Below are positions 1 to 8,593 of a stretch of 38,095 nucleotides of DNA, in pieces; within the stretch, counting starts at the first letter, position 1, and each line of letters starts with the position of its first letter. A program made the position numbers and the translations under genes. This DNA comes from JBAPRR01 sp049281195 (GTDB lineage Bacteria > Actinomycetota > Acidimicrobiia > Acidimicrobiales > CAVXTF01), in the NCBI GenBank assembly GCA_049281195.1, contig JBAPRR010000440.1, positions 1-38,095 on the forward strand. Direction: 5' to 3'. The notes under the pieces were generated by a model, which was not told the DNA's origin, searched no databases, and saw only the letters and a list, made by a program, of their open reading frames with translations.

Positions 1-8
1 AATTCTAC

Positions 9-14
9 TATACT
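9..14 (+). promoter_or_regulatory. Possible -10 box upstream of the carboxylase pair
   Basis: A TATACT hexamer sits in the AT-rich first 30 bases, in otherwise GC-rich DNA and about 110 bp before the likely carboxylase start. Any -35 would lie at or beyond the window edge, so this is only a weak suggestion. The rest of bases 1-125 shows nothing I can name. Confidence 0.2.
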
Positions 15-125
15 GTAAGTAAAATCGACTCGACCACCGGGGTCCGGAAATTCTCTCCCGCCCCAGGTCAGAAGGCGCCGAGTTACATCGCTCTTCCGGT
101 GTTCTGCATCTCCCTCAAAGAAACG

Positions 126-1739
126 ATGAACGAGACTCAGCTTCAGACACACTGCGATCGATCGGGTCAAGAGTTTGCGGCAAACACAGCCGCGTTGCAC
201 CGCTCGGTCGACGAACTTGTCTCGACCCTCGATATAACTCGCCGGGGTGGCTCCGAGTCCGCACGCTTGCGCCATACCGAACGAGGCAAGCTCCTCCCCC
301 GCGAGCGGGTGGACAGACTGCTCGACCCCGGGAGCCCCTTTCTCGAACTTTCGGCCCTTGCCGCCAACGGCATGTATGACGACGAAGCGCCGGCTGCCGG
401 CATCATCACCGGTATCGGTCGAATCTCCGGTCGTGAGTGCATGGTGGTAGCCAACGATGCCACCGTCAAGGGCGGGACCTACTACCCGATGACGGTCAAA
501 AAGCATCTGCGCGCTCAGGAGGTGGCAGGGGAGAATCTGCTGCCTTGCGTGTACCTGGTTGACAGCGGCGGTGCTTTCCTTCCCCGACAAGACGAGGTCT
601 TTCCGGACCGGGACCACTTCGGACGGATTTTCTACAACCAGGCTTCGATGAGTGCCCGCGGGATAGCCCAGATCTCGGCGGTGATGGGCTCGTGCACGGC
701 GGGTGGGGCCTATGTGCCAGCCATGAGCGACGAATCGGTCATCGTCCGGGACCAGGGAACCATATTTCTCGGCGGTCCACCGCTCGTGAAGGCCGCGACC
801 GGTGAGGTGGTGAGCGCGCAGGATCTGGGAGGCGGTCTCGTTCACGCTCACACCAGCGGGGTGGTAGATCACATCGCCGACGATGATGAAGAAACCCTAC
901 AAATTTTGCGACGGATCGTCTCCGAGCTTGCCCCGGTAGGCGGATATTCATGGAGTATCCGTCCCACCGAGCCTCCGGCGGTCGATCCGGCGGATCTCTA
1001 TGGTGTGATCCCCTCGGACTCCCGCGTTCCCTATGACGTGCGCGAGGTCATGGCACGACTGCTCGACGGCAGTAGGTTCAGCGAGTTCAAAGCCGAGTAC
1101 GGCACCACACTGGTCACCGGATTCGGTCGGCTCCATGGCCATCCCGTCGGCCTGGTGGCGAACAATGGCGTCCTCTTCTCCGAATCAGCTCTCAAGGGAG
1201 CGCATTTCATCGAGCTATGCGATCAACGTCGGATCCCGTTGGTGTTCTTACAGAACGTGACCGGATTCATGGTCGGCCGTGAATACGAGGCGGGTGGAAT
1301 AGCCAAACACGGAGCCAAGATGGTGACCGCAGTCGCTTGTGCACGGGTCCCCAAATTGACCGTCATCATCGGAGGCTCTTTCGGAGCGGGCAACTATTCG
1401 ATGTGCGGGCGCGCCTACTCGCCCCGGTTCTTGTGGATGTGGCCCAATGCCCGGATCTCGGTGATGGGCGGTGAGCAGGCCGCCGCCGTGCTGGCGACGG
1501 TACGCCGTGATCAGCTCGAACAGGGTGGAAACGCCTGGAGCCAACAAGATGAGGAAGCTTTCAAAGCTCCCATCCGCCACCAATACGAAGAGCAGGGAAA
1601 CCCTTACTACGCAACGGCGCGGCTGTGGGACGACGGGGTCATCGACCCCCTGGACACCCGTGACGTGCTTGGCCTGGCGCTGTCTGTCTGCGCTCGCGTC
1701 CCGCTCGAGCCCATTGGCTACGGCGTCTTCAGGATGTAG
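126..1739 (+). CDS. Acyl-CoA carboxylase beta subunit (carboxyltransferase), methylcrotonyl-CoA carboxylase type
   Basis: This is the carboxyltransferase half of a biotin-dependent acyl-CoA carboxylase, which moves CO2 from carboxybiotin to an acyl-CoA. The protein is about 537 aa, normal for the family. It has the N- and C-terminal crotonase-like carboxyltransferase halves. Stretches such as VDSGGAFLPRQDEVFPDRDH, GSCTAGGAY and FLQNVTGFMVG are typical of methylcrotonyl-CoA carboxylase beta subunits (mycobacterial AccD1 type). I chose ATG 126 over the in-frame GTG at 99 because family similarity begins near it; neither has a strong ribosome site. The gene is followed after 2-5 bp by the biotin carboxylase subunit, so the two form an operon and probably a complex. 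A geranyl-CoA or another branched acyl-CoA substrate cannot be excluded from sequence. Confidence 0.93.
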   Translation: MNETQLQTHCDRSGQEFAANTAALHRSVDELVSTLDITRRGGSESARLRHTERGKLLPRERVDRLLDPGSPFLELSALAANGMYDDEAPAAGIITGIGRISGRECMVVANDATVKGGTYYPMTVKKHLRAQEVAGENLLPCVYLVDSGGAFLPRQDEVFPDRDHFGRIFYNQASMSARGIAQISAVMGSCTAGGAYVPAMSDESVIVRDQGTIFLGGPPLVKAATGEVVSAQDLGGGLVHAHTSGVVDHIADDDEETLQILRRIVSELAPVGGYSWSIRPTEPPAVDPADLYGVIPSDSRVPYDVREVMARLLDGSRFSEFKAEYGTTLVTGFGRLHGHPVGLVANNGVLFSESALKGAHFIELCDQRRIPLVFLQNVTGFMVGREYEAGGIAKHGAKMVTAVACARVPKLTVIIGGSFGAGNYSMCGRAYSPRFLWMWPNARISVMGGEQAAAVLATVRRDQLEQGGNAWSQQDEEAFKAPIRHQYEEQGNPYYATARLWDDGVIDPLDTRDVLGLALSVCARVPLEPIGYGVFRM

Positions 1740-1744
1740 ATGTG

Positions 1745-3757
1745 ATGTTCCAGTCCGTCCTGGTGGCCAATCGCGGCGAGATCGCCGTTCGGATCATGCG
1801 CACTCTGCGTCGCCTCGGCATTCGCTCGGTCGGCGTGTACAGCGACGACGACCGATCATCGCGCCATATCCAAGACGCTGACGTCTCGGTCCGACTCGGA
1901 CCGGCTCCGGCGACCGAGAGCTATCTGTCCATCGACCTCCTGTTACGAGCGGCCATCGAAACCGGCGCGCACGCGATCCACCCGGGCTATGGATTCCTGG
2001 CTGAAAATGCCGACTTCGCCTCGGCCTGCCACCGGTCGGGAATCGTTTTCATCGGACCGTCCGTCCATGCGATCAACGTCATGGGCGACAAGATCCAGGC
2101 GAAGCGAACTGTCAGCGCCGCGGGAGTTCCGGTTGTTCCCGGCCGCATCGACCCCGACATGTCCGACGATGATCTGATCGCCGCCGCAGATGACATCGGA
2201 TACCCCGTCCTTGTCAAGCCATCGGCCGGAGGTGGTGGCAAAGGGATGCGATTGGTCCACGACCCCCTTCTTCTCAAAGAAGCGCTGGCCGGTGCCCGAC
2301 GCGAAGCAAAGAGCGCGTTCGGTGACGACACACTGTTCATCGAGCGCTTTGTTCTGTCGCCTAGGCATATAGAGATCCAGGTGGTCGCCGACTCGTTCGG
2401 CTCCGTCGTGCACCTGGGCGAACGTGAGTGCAGCCTGCAGAGGCGTCACCAGAAGATCGTCGAAGAATCACCTTCGGTTCTCCTTTCGGCGCAACAGCGT
2501 CACGCGATGGGGTTGGCCGCATCCGATATCGCCCGGGCCGTGACCTATGAAGGTGTCGGCACGGTCGAGTTCATCCTTTCCGCCGATGACCCCGGAGCCT
2601 TTTTCTTCATGGAGATGAACACCCGGCTCCAGGTCGAGCATCCGGTCACCGAGCTCGTGACGGGGATCGATCTGGTCGAGCAGCAGCTACTGGTTGCCGC
2701 CGGGGAGCCACTGAGATTGAAACAGGACGAGGTGGCGCTGAGCGGTCACGCAGTCGAAGCTCGCGTCTACGCCGAAAATCCCGACCAGGGCTTCGTGCCG
2801 AGCGCCGGCGCGGTTCACTTCCTCCGCGAGGCACATGGCGAAGGGATTCGCGTGGACAGCTCGCTGCTCCCGGGCCAGCAGTTGAGCACCGCGTACGACC
2901 CGCTCCTCAGCAAAGTTGTGGCCTGGGCACCGGACCGCACCCGTGCACTGGCCCGTCTGAATCGCGCGTTGGCCGGGACGGTGATCCTCGGCTTTGCAAC
3001 CAACATCAACTTCCTACGATCTCTCCTCAGTCATGAAGACGTCCTGACCGGTCGCGTGGATGCCGGATTGGTCGAACGTGCGCTCCCCCAACTCCTCGCC
3101 GGTCCTCCGCCGCCTGCCGCCTACGTGGCACTTGTGCTGGACCGCCTCATGCGGCTCCAGCCGACCGCGGCAGTCGCCGACCCGTGGGAAAAACCGAACG
3201 GCTGGCGCCTCGGTGCTGCTCCCGCCCCGATCTGCTGGAAGATCGCGGCGCCCGACGGAACTCCCATCGTCATCGAATTGACCGGAGGACTTGCCGACGC
3301 TCAGGTCGTGATCGGAGATGGTGCGCCACTTTCGGTCCGGGTCGTTTCTGCTGAAGACGAGTTGCTGGTTACAGTCGATGGCCACACTCATCACGCAGTC
3401 GTCGTTGTCGATGCGCAGACCGCGTGGATCTGGATCGACGGGGCGACCTATTCGGTCACCATGTGGTCATCCGAGGGTCGTAGCCGACAGGCCGGCGCCG
3501 AAGACGACGACGTCCGCAGTCCGATGCCTGGCACCGTCGTCGTCGTCAACGTGAAAGCTGGTGACGACGTGGCAAAGGGCGACAAATTGGTAATTGTCGA
3601 GGCGATGAAGATGGAACACTCTCTGGTGGCACCCCGGGCTGGAAAGGTGAGCCAAGTGCTGGCGACGGTGGGAGAACGCGTGCTCCCCAACACCTCCCTC
3701 GTGCACCTGGAACCGGTTCCGATCCCGTCAGATGATCTCACTGGGGTTGGCAAGTAG
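1745..3757 (+). CDS. Acyl-CoA carboxylase alpha subunit (biotin carboxylase plus biotin carrier domain)
   Basis: This is the ATP-dependent biotin carboxylase subunit that charges biotin with bicarbonate and carries it to the beta subunit encoded just upstream. The order is biotin carboxylase N-terminal domain (FQSVLVANRGEIAVRIMR), ATP-grasp domain with the glycine-rich loop KPSAGGGGKGMR, the C-terminal biotin carboxylase domain with EMNTRLQVEHPVTE, a linker, and a C-terminal biotinyl domain. The biotinyl lysine is in EAMKMEH, about residue 622. The length, about 670 aa, fits the methylcrotonyl/propionyl-CoA carboxylase alpha type. ATG 1745 is directly preceded by an in-frame GTG at 1742; either could start. 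The last 30 bp overlap the end of the convergent SnoaL-like gene. Confidence 0.93.
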   Translation: MFQSVLVANRGEIAVRIMRTLRRLGIRSVGVYSDDDRSSRHIQDADVSVRLGPAPATESYLSIDLLLRAAIETGAHAIHPGYGFLAENADFASACHRSGIVFIGPSVHAINVMGDKIQAKRTVSAAGVPVVPGRIDPDMSDDDLIAAADDIGYPVLVKPSAGGGGKGMRLVHDPLLLKEALAGARREAKSAFGDDTLFIERFVLSPRHIEIQVVADSFGSVVHLGERECSLQRRHQKIVEESPSVLLSAQQRHAMGLAASDIARAVTYEGVGTVEFILSADDPGAFFFMEMNTRLQVEHPVTELVTGIDLVEQQLLVAAGEPLRLKQDEVALSGHAVEARVYAENPDQGFVPSAGAVHFLREAHGEGIRVDSSLLPGQQLSTAYDPLLSKVVAWAPDRTRALARLNRALAGTVILGFATNINFLRSLLSHEDVLTGRVDAGLVERALPQLLAGPPPPAAYVALVLDRLMRLQPTAAVADPWEKPNGWRLGAAPAPICWKIAAPDGTPIVIELTGGLADAQVVIGDGAPLSVRVVSAEDELLVTVDGHTHHAVVVVDAQTAWIWIDGATYSVTMWSSEGRSRQAGAEDDDVRSPMPGTVVVVNVKAGDDVAKGDKLVIVEAMKMEHSLVAPRAGKVSQVLATVGERVLPNTSLVHLEPVPIPSDDLTGVGK

Positions 3758-4243
3758 CGTTCCCGGAACCTTGAACATCCACAGTGCCGGGTGACGCCGG
3801 GCCTGGATCTTCCACCCTTCACTTGTCCGCACCAGGTCATCGACGTTCCGGGTGCCCCGGACCGTCACAGCTGCGTCTCCTTCGAGTAAGGACACATGGA
3901 TCGCGAGACACATGCTCTCGCAGTGCGCGGTGTCCCCGGCCAGCTGGATCTGCAGGTTCGACATAACCGGAGTGCTGATCGCCCTTTGCTCTGCTGCTTG
4001 CTCACCTGTTTCCGTATCTGGGTTGAACGAGCGGGCAAAGTATTCCCTGATCGCCTCAGAACCGGCGATCTGCCTGCCCGGTCCGTGGTCGATGGCAGCA
4101 GACTCCGAAAAACACGAAGTCACCAGTGATACGTCGCGCCGGCGAATGCCTTCGGCATATCGATCGATGACCTCGCCGATTTCTGCGCGATCTTGAAGAC
4201 CTTGAAGCGCCGTTGACTGCTCGGTCTCTTGTTCAGCGTTCAC
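3728..4243 (-). CDS. SnoaL-like (NTF2 fold) polyketide cyclase/ring-hydroxylase-like protein
   Basis: This 171-aa protein has the layout of the SnoaL_4/NTF2-like superfamily: an N-terminal helix with EIGEVIDRYAEGIRRRDVSL, an acidic DHGPG segment where the strand-2 Asp-His pair usually sits, and a C-terminal sheet ending in WKIQARRH. Members include small hydratases, isomerases and ring-hydroxylating dioxygenase beta-like subunits, so the reaction is not defined. The start is GTG 4243, preceded by GAGGTG with 6-bp spacing. The gene lies 51 bp after the flavoenzyme gene and is the last gene of the minus-strand catabolic operon. Its 3' end overlaps the end of the carboxylase alpha gene by 30 bp on the other strand. 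Confidence 0.75.
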   Translation of the reverse strand: MNAEQETEQSTALQGLQDRAEIGEVIDRYAEGIRRRDVSLVTSCFSESAAIDHGPGRQIAGSEAIREYFARSFNPDTETGEQAAEQRAISTPVMSNLQIQLAGDTAHCESMCLAIHVSLLEGDAAVTVRGTRNVDDLVRTSEGWKIQARRHPALWMFKVPGTLLANPSEII

Positions 4244-4294
4244 GGTTCACCTCACGGAACTCCACAGTGGCCTCTACCTTCTCGTGGCCGTCAA

Positions 4295-6355
4295 CTACAG
4301 CGCTTGCCCCACCCGGGCACCGTCCAAGGTCGCATGCACGATGCGACGTGGAGCGAGAGCATCCCCGACAACCCGGGTCTCGAGATAAGGAGACAACTCA
4401 CGCGCCAGACTGTCGTTGGCCACCATCCCGCAGGCCAACACGACTGTTCTGTCGCTCAAGGTCCGTTTCTCGTGGCTCAACGTGTCCATGACCACCACGG
4501 TGTTGTCTTCGATCTTCACCAATCGATGCGTCAGCAGGATCGGGATGCCCTTGGCGCGCAAGCGGGCCAAGATAGCCATGCGGGTCCCATCTTCGACTGC
4601 CTTTGCAAAGTCGACGTGCTCACTGATCAGGTCCACCTTGAATCCCTGATCGGCGAGGAAGTCGGCGATCGTCGGCCCGGCCAGGTGGGCATCGAGTCCG
4701 CTCACGACCACAACACCGTTCGTAGACGGCAACGATCCCCTGAGTACATCGAGAGCGGTAAGGACGTTCGGTCGTCCGATGCCTTCGATCTCGGGAATCA
4801 GAGGTGTGGCGCCCGTCGCAACGACCACGACATCCGGTGCGAAGTCGATCATCTCCTCCACCGACACACGGTTTCCGAGCATCATGGTCACACCGAGGCG
4901 CTTGAGCTCCGACTCAAAGTAGACGGCCTGGTCCAACAGGTTCCGGCGATTCGGATCCGCCGCCAACAACCGGGGAATGCCGCCGATCACCCGATTGCTG
5001 TCCGCCAGGAAAACCGTATGGCCCCGCTGTGCGGCGATCCGGGCTGCCTCCATCCCCGCCGGTCCGGCCCCCGCCACCACAACCGTCTTCATCGGAGTCG
5101 GGTGGGTGCGGGTCGTCGGAGGATCGATGAATTCCTTCTCGCGGCCGGCTGCCGGGTTGACGGCACACATCACCGGCGTTCGATGAAGGCCGACGTAGTG
5201 ACATTCCGCGAGCCCTAAGCACATCCGTACCTCGCCGGCTCGTCCGGTCCGGGCCTTATCCGGCAGGTCGGGATCCGCGATAAGAGCTCTGACCATTCCG
5301 ATCAGGTCGGCTCGACCATCGGCCAGAATGCCCTCGGCTATCGACGGATCGGCGATTCTTCCAGCCACCATTACAGGGACGTTCACGCGGCGTTTGACCT
5401 CGGCCGCTGCCGCGGCATTGTGTCCAGGCTCTTGGTAGTACGACCCCACGTAGGCCGATTCGTAACCGTCGCCGAATCCCGTGTAGCTCCCCCCGCTGAC
5501 ACTTATGTAGGCCACATGGGGAGAGAGGAGTCGGCAGGTCTCCGCTAATTCCTCAATCGTCAGTCCCCGAGCCCGGCCGTCCCCATCAATGCCCACTCTG
5601 ATGCCGATGGCGAAACGGGGTCCGACAAGCTTGCGGGCTTCCGCGATGATCTCGAGAGCGAATCTCACCCGATTCTCGCGTGAGCCTCCCCACTCGTCAG
5701 TCCGTCGATTCGAATAGGGCGACAGGAACTGATGGATGAGGTATCCGTGTGCCGCGTGCAGCTCCGCGGCATCAACCCCGGCCAGATGGATCCGACGGAT
5801 TCCCTGCGCAAAGGCAAAGATGAGTTCGCGGATCTCTTCGTCGGTAAGGACGTGCGACGCCAGGGACTCGTAAGGATCGACCACACCCGAAGGGCTCATG
5901 GGAGGATCCAGGCTCCAGAAGTGCGGGGCCGCACCCGGGTGGTACACCTGGGCGTAGCACTTCGCCCCTTCGGAATGGATGACGCCCGACAACCGCTGCA
6001 ATTTCGGGATCACCACGTCGTCGTAGTAGGCGACTCCGTCGGCAGATAAGGGCGATGGTTCTTTCGAATCCCACGCCTGCTGTGGTGAGAGCGAATCGGG
6101 TCCCAGCCGGTAGCTCGTGATCCCCTGGTTGGCACTCAACCCGATCAGGCCGGCTCCCCCGCTCGCTCTGGTCCGCAGGTACAACAACTCCCGTTCCTCT
6201 GACAGGCGCGTCCCGTGCGTCGTGAGGACGATCCGGTTCCTGAGCTCTATGTCTCCGATCGTGAGAGGCGAGAACAACCGGCGGAATCCGGGCGCGACCT
6301 GGTCATCATCGCGACCCTCGATCCCTGGTGAGTTTGTCGGCGGCATCGGCTTCAC
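4295..6355 (-). CDS. Old Yellow Enzyme / 2,4-dienoyl-CoA reductase-like FMN-FAD oxidoreductase
   Basis: This 686-aa enzyme has an N-terminal FMN-binding TIM barrel of the Old Yellow Enzyme family (about residues 25-375; LHAAHGYLIHQFLSPYSNRR and EWGGSRENR are diagnostic) and a C-terminal FAD/NAD(P)-binding half with GAGPAGMEAARIA near residue 429. It resembles FadH and trimethylamine dehydrogenase, which pass electrons from NAD(P)H or substrate through FAD, a 4Fe-4S cluster and FMN. The cluster segment keeps C379, C385 and C397, but the usual second cysteine is Leu382 (CLGLAEC), so cluster binding is in doubt. Its GTG start at 6355 directly follows the TGA of the upstream flavoprotein gene, showing translational coupling. 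It probably reduces or oxidises a conjugated enoyl intermediate of the local pathway. Confidence 0.88.
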   Translation of the reverse strand: MKPMPPTNSPGIEGRDDDQVAPGFRRLFSPLTIGDIELRNRIVLTTHGTRLSEERELLYLRTRASGGAGLIGLSANQGITSYRLGPDSLSPQQAWDSKEPSPLSADGVAYYDDVVIPKLQRLSGVIHSEGAKCYAQVYHPGAAPHFWSLDPPMSPSGVVDPYESLASHVLTDEEIRELIFAFAQGIRRIHLAGVDAAELHAAHGYLIHQFLSPYSNRRTDEWGGSRENRVRFALEIIAEARKLVGPRFAIGIRVGIDGDGRARGLTIEELAETCRLLSPHVAYISVSGGSYTGFGDGYESAYVGSYYQEPGHNAAAAAEVKRRVNVPVMVAGRIADPSIAEGILADGRADLIGMVRALIADPDLPDKARTGRAGEVRMCLGLAECHYVGLHRTPVMCAVNPAAGREKEFIDPPTTRTHPTPMKTVVVAGAGPAGMEAARIAAQRGHTVFLADSNRVIGGIPRLLAADPNRRNLLDQAVYFESELKRLGVTMMLGNRVSVEEMIDFAPDVVVVATGATPLIPEIEGIGRPNVLTALDVLRGSLPSTNGVVVVSGLDAHLAGPTIADFLADQGFKVDLISEHVDFAKAVEDGTRMAILARLRAKGIPILLTHRLVKIEDNTVVVMDTLSHEKRTLSDRTVVLACGMVANDSLARELSPYLETRVVGDALAPRRIVHATLDGARVGQAL

Positions 6356-7702
6356 TCAGTCGGCGGAGAGCGCCAGATCCTGACGGGCAGATCGGGCCGC
6401 CCTGTGGCCGAAGACTGCGGCCGCAGCAAGGCCCCCCAGATATTCGTCGGTGTGGACTCCCCCGGCATCTGCTCCGGCGGCAAGTAAACCGGGGATCGGT
6501 GCGCCGTCGGGACGCAGCACCCGGGCATCACGGTCGATGCGCAATCCTCCGTACGTGAAGGTGATCGCCGGTTGTACCTCGATGGCGAAGAACGGCGGAT
6601 CCTGAATCGGTGCATACGTCCTCGTACGCGGGATCCCGGAAGCAACAAGGGCCGAAGGACCTGGGTTGAAGGTTCCGATCGAGCGCGCCACTGCAATCGA
6701 GTCGTAACCCCAAGGTGCAACGGCTGTAGCCAGCTCTTGTAGCGTCATCGTCTGCACCGTTCGGCACCCGCGACCGCGGCCGGCGACCAGTTGGTCGATC
6801 TCCTCCATGTTCGGAGCGGGTGGTTGACGGCCGGCATCCCTTGTTGTGGCATCGCCGACCAGTAGCGCGCGCCGATGCGGAAGGTCGAGCAGCAGGCTGG
6901 CCGCCGGCGAGTGCCCTTCAGACTCGTCGATGAACCGATGTCCGGTGCGATCCAACAGAAGCGCACGATTGGCTTGCAACTGCGCCAACGGCATGAAGTC
7001 GCCGGGTCCGAACTCGGACACGGGCGAGGCGATCAGATGACCGTAGAACCCACCCATCTCCGCGGAGAGTCCGGCTCCTACCTGCTGGCCCAACTCGAGC
7101 CCGGTACCTCTGCTGTGAGGATTCGACCGTACGAGTAGATCCTCGGCACCGTTCGCCAGATACCGGGCCCTGAGCTGCGCGCTCGCCTGGAATCCACCGG
7201 TGGCGAGAACGGTGACGTGGGCATCGAGCTCGAAGGGCTGGCCATCGACACTCCCGGTACAGCCGAGTACGCGTCGATCAAACACGAGACGCGACGTATC
7301 AGCACCGAAGACGATTCGACCACCCGTACCGTTGATCAGCTCCACGCATCGACTGAAGTAACCGGGCAGGTCAACCGAATGGCCGGCCGCTTCGTAGAAC
7401 GTTGCTGGTTCGTGCGAACCGCTTCTCAGAACTCCGAGGCTTTGAAACCATGTGATGAGATTCGGAAATCCCGATCGCATCTCCAGCGCCAAGTCGGAAG
7501 TTCCCGAGATGTCCGCGACGTCGCGGTCCGGTTGTTGTGACTTGGTCCATATGAACCCCCCGGAAAATGCAGCCGAACCGCCCACCTCCGCGCCGCGCTC
7601 GAGGACGACCACTGTGGCCCCCTGCTCTGCAGCCGACGCCCCGGCTGTCAGTCCCGCCATGCCTGCTCCGAGGACGGCGACGTCGGCGATCCATCGCGTC
7701 AT
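6356..7702 (-). CDS. FAD-dependent dehydrogenase, fumarate reductase/3-ketosteroid dehydrogenase-like
   Basis: This 448-aa flavoprotein belongs to the FAD_binding_2 group. It starts with an ADP-binding Rossmann motif (VLGAGMAGLTAG) and the second FAD contact LERGAEVGGSAAFSGG. It ends in the typical ITFTYGGLRID and GLLAAGADAGG...GG elements that close around FAD. Relatives include tricarballylate dehydrogenase, 3-ketosteroid-1-dehydrogenase and flavocytochrome fumarate reductases, which insert or remove a double bond next to a carbonyl or carboxylate. There is no signal peptide, so it is cytoplasmic. It sits between the SDR gene (17-bp gap) and the OYE-like gene (zero gap), so all three belong to one transcript. 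Substrate unknown. Confidence 0.85.
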   Translation of the reverse strand: MTRWIADVAVLGAGMAGLTAGASAAEQGATVVVLERGAEVGGSAAFSGGFIWTKSQQPDRDVADISGTSDLALEMRSGFPNLITWFQSLGVLRSGSHEPATFYEAAGHSVDLPGYFSRCVELINGTGGRIVFGADTSRLVFDRRVLGCTGSVDGQPFELDAHVTVLATGGFQASAQLRARYLANGAEDLLVRSNPHSRGTGLELGQQVGAGLSAEMGGFYGHLIASPVSEFGPGDFMPLAQLQANRALLLDRTGHRFIDESEGHSPAASLLLDLPHRRALLVGDATTRDAGRQPPAPNMEEIDQLVAGRGRGCRTVQTMTLQELATAVAPWGYDSIAVARSIGTFNPGPSALVASGIPRTRTYAPIQDPPFFAIEVQPAITFTYGGLRIDRDARVLRPDGAPIPGLLAAGADAGGVHTDEYLGGLAAAAVFGHRAARSARQDLALSAD

Positions 7703-7719
7703 TTACGGCGACAGATCGT

Positions 7720-8580
7720 TCAGCTATTTGGTCGGGGCTGGGGGCGGGGTTGTGTCCGGTACCACGTTGCAGAGAGCGCTCCGTCGACGGCGAGGCATGT
7801 TCCGCTGACGTACCTGGACTCATCAGCGGCAAAGTAGAGGGAGGCGTAGGCGACATCCCACGCGTCGCCCTGATATCCCATCGGGCATTGAGCGGCTCTC
7901 TCCTCTGCCAACTGTTCACGAGGTTTACCGAGACGAGTGGCGTTGGCGTCGACACCCATCGGGGTGTCGATGAAGCCGGGCATGATCGCGTTGACCCTTA
8001 TCCCGTACCGTGCGTTCGATCCGGCGAGGGCGGTCGTCAGATGGTTCATGCCGGCCTTGGAGATTGCGTAAGCCGTCAGACTGCCCCCGAAACCTGCAAG
8101 CGAAGACATATTGATTACGGAGCCCCAACCCTGGGCCCTCATGGCCGGTAGGACGAACTTGCAGGTCATCCATGCGCTCTTGAGGTTGGTGTCCATCACC
8201 AGGTCCCACCGTTCCTCCGTCAGGTCGACAAGATCCTCCGAGCTCAGAATGCCCACGGTGTTCTGGAGCACATCGACCCCGAAGCCAGCGGCGGCCTCTC
8301 CTATCGACTGACAACCTGACTCTTCTGTTATGTCGGCGATGTGAACCTCTGCCCGGCCGCCTTCTTCCTGAATCATTTTTTGGGTGACACGTACTTCTGA
8401 TTCGTCCCTGTCCACAAGAATCAGCTCGGCACCTTCGCGGGCAAACAGCAGCGCCGTCGCCCTGCCGATACCGAGCGCGCCGACTCCGGGACTCTGGCCC
8501 GCTCCCACCACCACGGCCCGCTTGCCCTCCAGCCGATTGCGGGAGCCGAGAGCGCTTGGTTCCTCCGGACGGGTCATCAA
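7720..8580 (-). CDS. Short-chain dehydrogenase/reductase (SDR) family oxidoreductase
   Basis: This is a classical SDR of about 286 aa, an NAD(P)-dependent alcohol dehydrogenase or ketoreductase. The cofactor loop is an extended glycine motif (VVVGAGQSPGVGALGIGRAT, residues 23-42) and Asp57 at the end of strand 2 suggests NAD preference. The catalytic set is N132, S159/S160, Y171 and K175 (YAISK). The usual NNAG is QNTVG here. The C-terminal tail ends in a low-complexity RTQPRPQPRP run. Two adjacent ATGs compete as start. The gene lies 13 bp after the MmgE/PrpD gene and 17 bp before the FAD-dehydrogenase gene, so it is part of the same operon. Confidence 0.9.
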   Translation of the reverse strand: MMTRPEEPSALGSRNRLEGKRAVVVGAGQSPGVGALGIGRATALLFAREGAELILVDRDESEVRVTQKMIQEEGGRAEVHIADITEESGCQSIGEAAAGFGVDVLQNTVGILSSEDLVDLTEERWDLVMDTNLKSAWMTCKFVLPAMRAQGWGSVINMSSLAGFGGSLTAYAISKAGMNHLTTALAGSNARYGIRVNAIMPGFIDTPMGVDANATRLGKPREQLAEERAAQCPMGYQGDAWDVAYASLYFAADESRYVSGTCLAVDGALSATWYRTQPRPQPRPNS

Positions 8581-8593
8581 ACTTCCTTTCGAC

